Part shown: positions 6,167 through 13,177 of the stretch, piece by piece
Layout of the letters: each line of letters starts with the position of its first letter
Numbering within the stretch: position 1 is the stretch's first letter
DNA from: Avidesulfovibrio sp964369685
Lineage (GTDB): Bacteria > Desulfobacterota > Desulfovibrionia > Desulfovibrionales > Desulfovibrionaceae
Direction of reading: 5' to 3'
Assembly: GCA_964369685.1 (NCBI GenBank)
Contig: CAYJFB010000036.1
Location: forward strand, 1-14,369
DNA length: 14,369 bases
Program-made: the position numbers and the translations under genes
The notes under the pieces: model-generated
Told to the model about the DNA's origin: nothing
The model's input: only the letters and a program-made list of their open reading frames with translations
Databases searched by the model: none

Positions 6167-6275
6167 GCTTTTTTTTTCCTGAACGGCTTTTTTTCTAAAA
6201 AAATAATAATTCTTGAATATCAACACGCTCTGGTCTTTTCATTGAAATGTCTTTTGAAACCGTCAACAAGCTGAT

Positions 6276-6316
6276 AAAGAAAGAAAAAGGCGTTATATCT
6301 TTCGATGTAACGCCTT
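6276..6316 (-). terminator. Intrinsic terminator of hysBA
   Basis: Minus strand: AAGGCGTTA (6316-6308) pairs perfectly with TAACGCCTT (6295-6287) around a 12-base loop, followed by TTTCTTTCTTT. It starts 45 bases after the true hysA stop at 6361-6363 and insulates the aromatic operon from hydrogenase transcription. Confidence 0.88.
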
Positions 6317-6360
6317 CATATGCAAATGTGTTTTATGGTATAAACCGTTTTTTAGAAAAA

Positions 6361-7875
6361 TTAACAGTCAATTGTAGAAATGGAGGTTTGTCCTGATTTG
6401 GCGTGCAACACGTGCACGGCACAGCCCATTCACGGGTCAAAGGCACGAATCAGTCGTGTGACATTCACCGGACTTTCAATATCAGGAACAGGGGTTCCTA
6501 TCAGCGCTTCTTCAAGCACACCACGCACGCCTGCGTCGTTCCGTGGGCCTGTATTCCAGAGTGTTGCCGAAACAATCTGATAATTCACGATCACCCCGTG
6601 GTGGACACTTGTATAGTGAATCAGCGAACCGCGAGGGGCTTCCGTGGTCCCAAAACCTTCACAGACTTTTGGGATCTCAGGCATTTCAAACGTTTCTTCG
6701 CCGGCCTGAACCTCTTGAAGCCAACGCTCAATGTAGCCCAGCATGTGATATGTTTCTTCGGCTCGTGCAATGTGGCGTCCCAACAGTGAAAAAGCAAGAT
6801 CTTCACCCAAGTCATTAAATGTCTTTGCTTCAAGCCCGTAAAGCTCCAACAAAAGCTTTTGTCCGATCGGAGAAAGAGGCGTATTGTTGACCCACATCCG
6901 AGCCAAAGGCCCCACTTCCATGCTTTTCCCATTATATTGCGGCGACTTGACAAAGCTATACGCGTCTTTTTTATCCATATCCAACTCCGTTTTCCCTTTA
7001 GAAAAAGGCAACGCGGTGTCAGCATCGGAAAACCACGAATATTTGACATCTTCTGTGATTTTTGCAGGATCAAACGCCTCAAATTTACCGTCTATATACA
7101 CACCCGGTGAAAACACCAGATCCGAATGGTCATCGTTCAACGGAAACACACCAATACACATCGCGGCACGGTGTCCCTGGCCAAATGTTGTCATGTCCTT
7201 ATAAAATGACCCGACAGTGTAAAGCACAGGTAGATATTTTTCTTCAACAAAAGCACGCACTTTCTTAAAGCGAGCCGCGTATTCAATCAGTGTTTCTTTT
7301 TGCGGAATCTGAGATGTGCCTCCTGCAAGAATGCCGTGGCTGTGCGGCATACGACCTGCAAAAAGTGCAACCATCTCATGACAGATCGCCCGAATATCCA
7401 AGGCTTCAAGATATTGCTCGACACCCAAAGCGTTTACCTTCGCAGGCAAACGCAAATCAGGTTGCGCATAACGAGGCACAAAAGGCGCCGTATGCGGTCC
7501 CATAATAAAATCTTGTCCTGCAAGATGATAAAAATGCAAAAGGTGCGATTGTAAATAATTTGCACCCAAAATTAAATTGCGTGTGACGCGGCCGTTGGTG
7601 GGGATTTTGATCTCCGCAGCCGCTTCAAGAGCCATACTTGCGGCGGTTGCGTGTGCTGTCGGACAGACGCCGCAAATCCGTTGTACTATCTGTGACGCAT
7701 CACGAGGATGGCGGTTTTTTAAAATTGATTCAAACCCCCGAAACATACCGCCGGACAGTTTTGCATCAACCACTTTGCCTTCATCAACAACCACTTCAAC
7801 CTTTAAATGCCCTTCAATACGGGTCACAGGATCAATGGCAATGGTGACTTTTTTACCTGCACTTTCTTCAGCCAT
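6361..7875 (-). CDS. hysA: Periplasmic [NiFeSe] hydrogenase large subunit, selenoprotein (UGA read as Sec)
   Basis: A 504-residue large subunit that holds the Ni-Fe site for H2 oxidation or production in the periplasm. The N-terminal motif RICGVCPTAH (66-75) supplies Cys68 and Cys71. Near the C-terminus the reading frame meets TGA (6430-6432) after AFDP and continues MGCAVHVLHAKSG to a TAA at 6361-6363. The motif DP-U-MGCAVH matches DPCxxCAVH of standard [NiFe] enzymes with Cys replaced by selenocysteine, so UGA is read as Sec482, with Cys485 as the fourth Ni ligand. Maturation should cut after His488 and release 16 residues. ATG at 7873-7875 is preferred because GGAG lies six bases upstream; a TTG four codons earlier overlaps that site. 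The gene lies 46 bases after hysB and has its own terminator. No maturation protease gene is next to it. A caller that stops at TGA would lose the last 23 residues. Confidence 0.95.
6402..6432 (-). promoter_or_regulatory. SECIS-like hairpin with the selenocysteine UGA of hysA
   Basis: Eleven bases after the UGA (6432-6430), CGUGCA (6418-6413) pairs perfectly with UGCACG (6407-6402) around the loop CGUGU (6412-6408). The loop starts 17 bases after UGA and has G as its second base, consistent with the published bacterial SECIS description of a short stem with an apical loop about 16-37 bases downstream and a G in the first two loop positions. It would recruit SelB with Sec-tRNA. Part of the stem encodes Ala-Val-His-Val-Leu-His, so it is also constrained by coding. 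Confidence 0.75.
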
Positions 7876-7921
7876 GGCGCTCTCCAAAAAAAAAATTCAT
7901 GCCCAATCAGGCGTTGTGTCG

Positions 7922-8866
7922 TCAATTGCTATAAAACGGCGACGAACCGTCGGGGAATTTCGGTGTTGTACAGCCGATACATGTCGCACTGTTCACACAC
8001 CAGTTGGAACGATTATTCCAAAGACGTTTGGGAGAATCACAGCCGCCAAGCGGCCCTTTACAGCCCATGGTATAACGGCAACCGTTCTTGTCGGTCATTG
8101 TTTTACTCATGTTTCCAATCATAAAGTCTTGTAAATAAGGACAGTTTAAATGCACATTGGGATAAAAAACCCACGGGCGACCCGACGCATCAAGACTCAT
8201 CTTTGCAAACTCACCCAACATCCCCACAGAAAGAGCCTGAATCCCAAGCACCGCCGTTCCCACAATCCAATCCGGATGAGGAGGACAGCCGGGAATATTG
8301 ATGACAGGGGTCTCAATCCCTTTGCTCCGCAAAAATGTCGTCACTCCGACAGCACCCGTCACACTGCCCCGTGCAGCAGGAACGCCCCCATACGCCGCAC
8401 ATGTGCCCACAGCAAGCACTGCAGCCGCTCCCGCAGCCAATTCTTGCGTTGCGGCTGTCATTGTGATTTCGTTGTGGCCTTCTTCGGCAATCACACAAAG
8501 CCTTCCGTCGTATTTGGTTGGAATTGCTCCCTCAACAACTAAAAAATAGGCGCCCTTGTTTTTTTGAGCCATATCCATCATGTAGGCATACGCAGGTTCG
8601 CCGCCTGCATTGCCCATAACTGTGGGGTGAAACTCAAGACTGATGATTTTGAGCAACACATCGGCAATGCCGGGATGTGCGTTGTTCAACAATGTGACAG
8701 AACACCCTGTACAGGCTTGTCCTTGAATCCAAAAAACAGGAGGACGTTCACCTGTGAGCGTTTGTGCCAAAACTTCCTGCACTGCAGGATGAAACATTTG
8801 TGACACGCCAAACCCTGCAACTGTACTTGTGCAAAGCTTAACAAAGTCTCGTCTGGAAAGCGACAT
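7922..8866 (-). CDS. hysB: Periplasmic [NiFeSe] hydrogenase small subunit, Tat-exported iron-sulfur protein
   Basis: A 314-residue electron-transfer subunit. The N-terminus has a twin-arginine signal (SRRDFVK, residues 4-10, then a hydrophobic stretch to about 35), which should export the folded complex with HysA. Ligands can be assigned by pattern: proximal [4Fe-4S] Cys52, Cys55, Cys156, Cys194 (CTGC, GTC, GCPPHPDW); distal His239, Cys242, Cys263, Cys269; medial Cys276, Cys290, Cys296, Cys299. Cys290 in NWCV stands where ordinary [NiFe] hydrogenases have Pro, so the medial cluster is probably [4Fe-4S] rather than [3Fe-4S], as in known NiFeSe enzymes. No C-terminal membrane helix is present, so the enzyme is likely soluble and passes electrons to a periplasmic cytochrome. 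Start ATG at 8864-8866 has a strong GGAGG six bases upstream. First gene of hysBA. Confidence 0.96.
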   Translation of the reverse strand: MSLSRRDFVKLCTSTVAGFGVSQMFHPAVQEVLAQTLTGERPPVFWIQGQACTGCSVTLLNNAHPGIADVLLKIISLEFHPTVMGNAGGEPAYAYMMDMAQKNKGAYFLVVEGAIPTKYDGRLCVIAEEGHNEITMTAATQELAAGAAAVLAVGTCAAYGGVPAARGSVTGAVGVTTFLRSKGIETPVINIPGCPPHPDWIVGTAVLGIQALSVGMLGEFAKMSLDASGRPWVFYPNVHLNCPYLQDFMIGNMSKTMTDKNGCRYTMGCKGPLGGCDSPKRLWNNRSNWCVNSATCIGCTTPKFPDGSSPFYSN

Positions 8867-8970
8867 GAAAGCCTCCTCTGTTGCATTCCGTCAAAATAAT
8901 TCATTTTTTGAGTTACTTTGATTTTTTTTGTGTATATTCGCACAATTTTACTTTGAAACAAACTTTTTTA

Positions 8971-8999
8971 CATGTATCTTGTACGCCACTATGTGTCAA
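8971..8999 (-). promoter_or_regulatory. Candidate promoter of hysBA
   Basis: Minus strand: perfect -35 TTGACA (8999-8994), 17-base spacer, weak -10 TACATG (8976-8971). It would start transcription near 8964, about 100 bases before hysB. The -10 is poor, so an activator may be needed. The 36-bp palindrome at 9035-9070 would then be centred about 88 bases upstream of the start. Confidence 0.38.
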
Positions 9000-9034
9000 T
9001 GTTTTCAATAAAAAAGCTCTGTTCATTTTTTTCA

Positions 9035-9070
9035 CTTGCAACATAGATGTATATACATCTATGTTGCAAG
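9035..9070. repeat. 36-bp perfect palindrome
   Basis: Half-site CTTGCAACATAGATGTAT (9035-9052) is followed immediately by its exact reverse complement (9053-9070) with no spacer and no mismatch. Neither strand shows a U-tract directly after it, so it is not an intrinsic terminator. Likely roles are an operator for a dimeric or tetrameric regulator of hysBA, or a cruciform-forming site. I do not recognise it as a known Fnr/HcpR, NikR or ModE site. Confidence 0.85.
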
Positions 9071-9294
9071 CAGGGCTGTCTCTTACTGCACATAGAGAAA
9101 AAATTTTTATAGCATTGTTTGCGTTGTTTTTGTCTATATAAATACAGAATAGGCTTCAAAGCATTCTCGCCAACAAAATAATATGCTTGTATGATAACAA
9201 AAATATTGATACTTTAAAAATAAAAAATCTGACAGAAATGCATGTATCCAAATAAAATAAACCCCTCTGCAGAGTGAAATTGAGGGGGAAGAGC

Positions 9295-9324
9295 TTGACT
9301 GTTTTTTTATTCACTATATATTAT
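9295..9324 (+). promoter_or_regulatory. Candidate sigma70 promoter of the chemoreceptor gene
   Basis: TTGACT (9295-9300), then TATATT (9317-9322, 16-base spacer) or TATTAT (9319-9324, 18-base spacer). It would give a 5' leader of about 140 bases. No convincing sigma28 motility promoter is seen nearby. Confidence 0.45.
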
Positions 9325-9471
9325 TATACAGTATGCGATGTTTAATATTTTATTTCATATAATATACATAGGTTATTTTTTCAACTTTCTACTTTTTGTG
9401 TCCCGGCATCGTTTTTTTTGACTATACGTAAGGCATCAATGCGGTAACAATTTTTTTTCAGGGGGGACAAA

Positions 9472-11751
9472 ATGGTCTTGTCGATTACACAGAAATTTGT
9501 TTTTACGCTCATTTTTCTTCTTTTTCTTAGCAGCGGAACCATTTATTTCGTTGCAACATCAAATTATTCACGCATATTGACAGAGACCCTAACGCAAAAT
9601 ATCTCTGAAGCCCAAGCCAATTTTGAAGCCATTACGAAAGCAAAACAAGAAGAATATATATATGTTGCGCAGATAGGCGCCCAATATCAAGGCCTTGCAG
9701 ACGCCGTTGCCAATAAAAATATTCCGCGCCTCACAGAAATGGTACAACGCATTATGACCCAAACCGGTGCAACGCTGTTAACCATTACAGATGCCAACGG
9801 TGATGTTCTGTTGCGCGGACACGCAGAACGAAAAAATGACAACATCAGCAAGCAAGAAAGTATTATTCAGGCGTTACAAGGTGTTTCGACATCAGGTCTT
9901 GTTGTTGGTGCAGAAGTGGTGAGTTCTATGCGTGCAAGCAGTCCCATCATACACGGTGATGAAATTATCGGTACTTTTTCTATAGGCCAAGCGTTGACCA
10001 CGCCTCAATATCTTGATTGGTTGAGTCAGTTGCTTAATGTGCGTGTCACTTTTTTTAAAAATGACACACGACTCATGACTACGATTCAAAATGAACAAGG
10101 CGCACGCATTGTCGGTACGCGTTTGAACAACGCTCTTATTGAAAATGAAGTTTTAAACAAGGGAAACCTTTATCTGGGCGAAAGCACGATTCTTAATGAG
10201 CAATATCTTGCCGCTTATTGGCCTGCTCGTACATATAGCGGTCATATTATCGGTATGTGGTTTATTGGTTTGCCTGTAACAGACGCTCTGCACGCAGAAA
10301 GCGTTGCACACACACGCACACTCCTCGTAACCAGTATTGCCTTTTGTTTGATATTGTTTGCATCCGTGTTTATCGGTTTACGATTTACCGCGCCGATTAA
10401 AGCGTTGGTTCGCTACGCATCAAGCGTGGCTAAAAATGAAAAACAACCGCCACTCAATATAAAGAGCAATGATGAATTTGGCCTTTTGGCGACAACACTC
10501 CAAGGTATGGTAGAAAAATTGACGGAACAAAGTCATTGGTACAATGCCGTGCTCAACGCCTTGCCGATCAATGTTTCTGTTACCGATATGGACAGAAATT
10601 GGATTTTTGTTAATGAATCCGCCATGAAAGGGACAGGAAAGCAACTCGATGACATTATTGGTTTACCGTGCCACTCTCGCGGCGGCAATCTTTGCAACAC
10701 GCCTGACTGCGGCATTACGCGTTTAGAACAAGGACAGTCTGAAGCGATCAATATCATGCCAAACGGCACCGTCATGCAGATGCGCCTCAGTTATTTACTT
10801 GACCGCAAAGAAAAAAAAATAGGGCATGTTGAAGTTGGACTGGATATTACAGAACAAACACGGATAAAAAAAGAAGCCGAAATAGCAACAGAAAATGTAC
10901 GCCATGCCTTGGTGCAGCAAATAGAATCGGTGCTTTTGCGCTTAGACCGTGCCGCACAAGAACTTTTTGAATCTGTAAAAACCACTGAAGGTGTGGCCCA
11001 CACCACGGCAAACAACATGCTCAATGCAACAACAGCCATTAACGAAATGAACCAAACCATTCAGGATGTTGCACAAAATGCCTCTCGAGCCGCTTTAGAT
11101 GCCTCTGAAACGCAAACACACGCACAAGACGGCTATCATATTATGCAACACATTGTGAGTGAAATTCTCGGTGTGCAAACGTCTTCAGACAGTTTGAAAG
11201 AAGACATGGAAAAACTTTCCCAACACGCCAATAATATCGGAACCATCCTCAATATTATTCGAGACATCGCCGACCAAACAAACCTGTTGGCACTCAATGC
11301 GGCTATTGAAGCGGCGCGCGCCGGTGAGGCAGGACGTGGTTTTGCGGTTGTCGCCGATGAAGTGCGTAAATTGGCAGAAAAAAGTATGGATGCCACCAAA
11401 GAAGTGGAATCGGCCATCTTGGTTATCCAAAATCGCACCATAGAAAGCAGTAAAGCCATGGACACAACCGCCAATGCCATTCAAAACGCAACGGATAAAG
11501 TCAAAAATGCAGGCAATACACTGAGTAACATTGTGCAATTGAGTGTCTCCACGGCTGACGGCGCCTCTGTCATCGCGACCGCAGCAGAAGAACAAGCCGC
11601 TACAACAGCGAATATCAGTCAGACCGTTTCTGAATCAAACCAACTTGTACAACACCTCGCCGCGTCCATGGAGACCGCCTCACAGACCGTGCAAGAAGTC
11701 TCTGAACAAGCGAGCACGCTTCGTGAAATTTTAGCCAACATGAAAAGCTAG
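9472..11751 (+). CDS. Methyl-accepting chemotaxis protein with periplasmic sensor, HAMP and a Cys-containing PAS domain
   Basis: A 759-residue transmembrane chemoreceptor. In order: TM1 about 9-30; a periplasmic sensing region about 31-280 with Cache-like features (TLLTITDANGDVLLRG near 101-116, SSPIIHGDEIIGTFSIG near 156-172); TM2 about 282-303; HAMP about 304-356; a cytoplasmic PAS about 357-465; and a signalling coiled coil about 480-759 whose tip, DIADQTNLLALNAAIEAARA (598-617) followed by GEAGRGFAVVADEVRKLAEKS, binds CheA and CheW. The PAS carries Cys400, Cys408 and Cys413 in CHSRGGNLCNTPDCG, a spacing suited to a metal, heme or redox site. The C-terminus lacks an NWETF-type CheR tether. 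ATG at 9472 has AGGGGGG five bases upstream. The gene diverges from hysBA, which suggests but does not prove sensing of H2, redox or metal state. The ligand is unknown. Confidence 0.93.
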   Translation: MVLSITQKFVFTLIFLLFLSSGTIYFVATSNYSRILTETLTQNISEAQANFEAITKAKQEEYIYVAQIGAQYQGLADAVANKNIPRLTEMVQRIMTQTGATLLTITDANGDVLLRGHAERKNDNISKQESIIQALQGVSTSGLVVGAEVVSSMRASSPIIHGDEIIGTFSIGQALTTPQYLDWLSQLLNVRVTFFKNDTRLMTTIQNEQGARIVGTRLNNALIENEVLNKGNLYLGESTILNEQYLAAYWPARTYSGHIIGMWFIGLPVTDALHAESVAHTRTLLVTSIAFCLILFASVFIGLRFTAPIKALVRYASSVAKNEKQPPLNIKSNDEFGLLATTLQGMVEKLTEQSHWYNAVLNALPINVSVTDMDRNWIFVNESAMKGTGKQLDDIIGLPCHSRGGNLCNTPDCGITRLEQGQSEAINIMPNGTVMQMRLSYLLDRKEKKIGHVEVGLDITEQTRIKKEAEIATENVRHALVQQIESVLLRLDRAAQELFESVKTTEGVAHTTANNMLNATTAINEMNQTIQDVAQNASRAALDASETQTHAQDGYHIMQHIVSEILGVQTSSDSLKEDMEKLSQHANNIGTILNIIRDIADQTNLLALNAAIEAARAGEAGRGFAVVADEVRKLAEKSMDATKEVESAILVIQNRTIESSKAMDTTANAIQNATDKVKNAGNTLSNIVQLSVSTADGASVIATAAEEQAATTANISQTVSESNQLVQHLAASMETASQTVQEVSEQASTLREILANMKS

Positions 11752-11836
11752 AAACGCTTTATTTTGATTCTTTTTTCATAATGCTTGAACGGTTGCCGTT
11801 CTCCTTTGGATAACAAGATACTCAAAGTCGCTTGAA

Positions 11837-11878
11837 CTGCGGCGCATGAACGGTGCGAAGCACAGGAATGCGCCGCAG
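11837..11878. repeat. Perfect 11-bp stem with a nested hairpin
   Basis: CTGCGGCGCAT (11837-11847) pairs exactly with ATGCGCCGCAG (11868-11878). Inside the 20-base interior, GTGC (11853-11856) pairs with GCAC (11860-11863) around GAA. The double-tier GC-rich structure is much more ordered than its AT-rich surroundings. Confidence 0.75.
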
Positions 11879-11898
11879 AGCCAGAAGTGCTCTCTCTT

Positions 11899-11918
11899 GG
11901 GGGGGAATTCTTCCCCCC
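11899..11918. repeat. G-run/C-run inverted repeat
   Basis: GGGGGGAA (11900-11907) pairs with TTCCCCCC (11911-11918) around a TTC loop. A TCAAAATAC stretch follows on the plus strand and GAGAGAG on the minus strand, so there is no terminator U-tract. It could be a strong blocking hairpin at the 3' end of the chemoreceptor transcript. Confidence 0.65.
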
Positions 11919-12109
11919 TCAAAATACAAGAAACGTCAAGCCCAAAATCAAGCGGGTAAAAATTGCCTGCTTGATTATATTATTCTTTGTAATATCGAGT
12001 AATTTCTTGTCTAGGAACATTTTTTGCATAAATTCCATAAAAGTTTGAACTGCAGGCATGGAGTTCCCTGTTATTGTCTGTTGCTTGTCCGACTTTTGTG
12101 GAGGAAACA

Positions 12110-13120
12110 GTGAGCAAACGATCACCGACATATTGCATGTGGTCTCTTGGCTTAGATGCTGTCGGCATTGAACAGCTGCGAGCGGCCATGGGGCGTTTGC
12201 ATCATCTTGTGGTTCTCTCTGAGGAGAGCTTGCCGACCCAAGACGATGCGGATCGGGATGAACCCGCTTTGATTTGGATAGGACACCGTTTTTGGTCAAG
12301 AATGTCTGAAAACAATACGCCGTTTCATTTTATGGAACACCTTTCGCGTGTTCTTGTGTTGCCATCGGCAGCAACTCAAGAAGATTTTATCAGAGCACTT
12401 CAAGGTGGCTTTCAGGACGTCTTGCTTGAGCCGCTTTCACGCGAACGCATTCACAATGTGATTGCCCGTTCTCTTGAAGTTTGTAATATTCATGAAGACT
12501 TAGAGCGCATGACGCGAGAACTTTTATTGAATCGGGATTTATTGTTCCGTAAAGAAGAAATTTTTTCTTTTTTAACACAATTTATTGCACGAATTTCAGT
12601 GTGTTCCGGTATGGAGGAAATTCTTGCCGAGTCACGCGCTGTTTTGACAATGATTTTGCCTGTTGCGGGAATGCACCTTGCCGTTTGGAAGCAAGGGGTA
12701 GACAAAAATGCCGTCCATCTCTATTTGGATGTGCCTGAAGCGGCAGACAGCGCACGCACGCATGCGGCTTCGTGGAGTGATTTGTTGTTGAGCAGTGCGG
12801 GGGCGTTGTCTCCCGAAATGAGTAGCAATTGGCAGATTATAACACACTATAATCGCGAATTTGAGCCGTTAAAAAATCAAGAAAATATGCCCGATTCACG
12901 CAGGACATTGCTCTTGCCGTTGTGTTTGAACGGTCAGTCGTGCGGTGTGCTTGCGCTCTTTTTAGACAAAGAATATATTTTGGGTCGGGATCAAGTTATG
13001 GCTCTTGATGTTGCCATGACTCATTTGGCTTTGACTTTGCAATCAAACGCCAGAGCACCGCTGGCTGCTTCGGTTGTTGCTGTGGGAGAAGTCTTACAAA
13101 TGACAGCGATGCATCAATAG
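12110..13120 (+). CDS. Degenerate receiver-like domain plus GAF-like domain protein of unknown role
   Basis: A 336-residue soluble protein that I do not recognise as a named gene. Residues about 10-122 follow the alternating pattern of a response-regulator receiver, ending in GGFQDVLLEPLSRERI (99-114), which resembles the beta5-alpha5 region. The strand that should carry the phosphorylated Asp reads ALIWIGHRFW (53-62), without a suitable Asp, and the conserved Lys before Pro is Glu107. A helical linker (about 123-150, ERMTRELLLNRDLLFRKEEI) leads to a probable GAF-like sensor (about 150-312; ILPVAGMHLAVW, LLLPLCLNGQSCGVLALFLD). There is no DNA-binding, kinase or cyclase domain. GTG at 12110 is preferred over in-frame starts further upstream because GGAGG lies five bases before it. 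It may be a non-phosphorylated signalling adaptor; its link to the upstream chemoreceptor is positional only. Confidence 0.6.
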   Translation: MSKRSPTYCMWSLGLDAVGIEQLRAAMGRLHHLVVLSEESLPTQDDADRDEPALIWIGHRFWSRMSENNTPFHFMEHLSRVLVLPSAATQEDFIRALQGGFQDVLLEPLSRERIHNVIARSLEVCNIHEDLERMTRELLLNRDLLFRKEEIFSFLTQFIARISVCSGMEEILAESRAVLTMILPVAGMHLAVWKQGVDKNAVHLYLDVPEAADSARTHAASWSDLLLSSAGALSPEMSSNWQIITHYNREFEPLKNQENMPDSRRTLLLPLCLNGQSCGVLALFLDKEYILGRDQVMALDVAMTHLALTLQSNARAPLAASVVAVGEVLQMTAMHQ

Positions 13121-13124
13121 CATG

Positions 13125-13168
13125 TTTTCTTTTTCCCGGGGAGTTGAATTTTCTCGGGAAAAAGAAAA
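13125..13168. repeat. 14-bp perfect inverted repeat between convergent genes
   Basis: TTTTCTTTTTCCCG (13125-13138) and CGGGAAAAAGAAAA (13155-13168) pair exactly around 16 bases. It lies between the stop of the plus-strand receiver/GAF gene and the stop of the minus-strand lapG gene, the usual place for a bidirectional terminator. However, the T-run is on the 5' side and the A-run on the 3' side, so neither transcript ends in a free U-tract. Termination by this hairpin is possible but not canonical. Confidence 0.7.
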
Positions 13169-13177
13169 AACAATGCC

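Larger units (their letters stand above)
8867..9471. other. 605-bp divergent intergenic region between hysB and the chemoreceptor gene
   Basis: AT-rich region with no convincing gene. Its ORFs lack family-like sequence and Shine-Dalgarno sites. It holds a candidate hys promoter (8971-8999), a 36-bp perfect palindrome (9035-9070), a candidate chemoreceptor promoter (9295-9324), and a weak minus-strand terminator-like stem, CCCCTC (9262-9267) with GAGGGG (9282-9287), followed on the minus strand by TTTATTTTATTT. That stem could stop antisense transcription from the right, but nothing else supports a transcript there. Confidence 0.6.
11752..12109. other. 358-bp gene-free region rich in inverted repeats
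   Basis: No convincing ORF. Three stem-loops lie close together: GAACGG-TTG-CCGTTC (11787-11801), the long two-tier hairpin at 11837-11878, and the G/C hairpin at 11899-11918. None is followed by a clear U-tract on either strand, so chemoreceptor termination is not well explained. The region may encode a structured RNA, but no known family is recognised. Confidence 0.5.

Noticed and set aside
6430..7887. hysA ending at TGA 6430 and starting at TTG 7887
   Set aside because: The motif continues through TGA to CAVH and a TAA, and the TTG start overlaps the Shine-Dalgarno of the ATG at 7875.
9035..9070. Palindrome as an intrinsic terminator for hysBA or the chemoreceptor
   Set aside because: It lies upstream of both divergent genes and no U-tract follows the stem on either strand.
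8881..9141. Plus-strand ORF of 86 codons in the hysB-chemoreceptor spacer
   Set aside because: It runs through the 36-bp palindrome, has no ribosome-binding site and has composition expected of AT-rich spacer.
11919..12299. Minus-strand ORF of 126 codons overlapping the start of the receiver/GAF gene
   Set aside because: It crosses both the spacer hairpin region and the coding start of a better supported gene, without family motifs.
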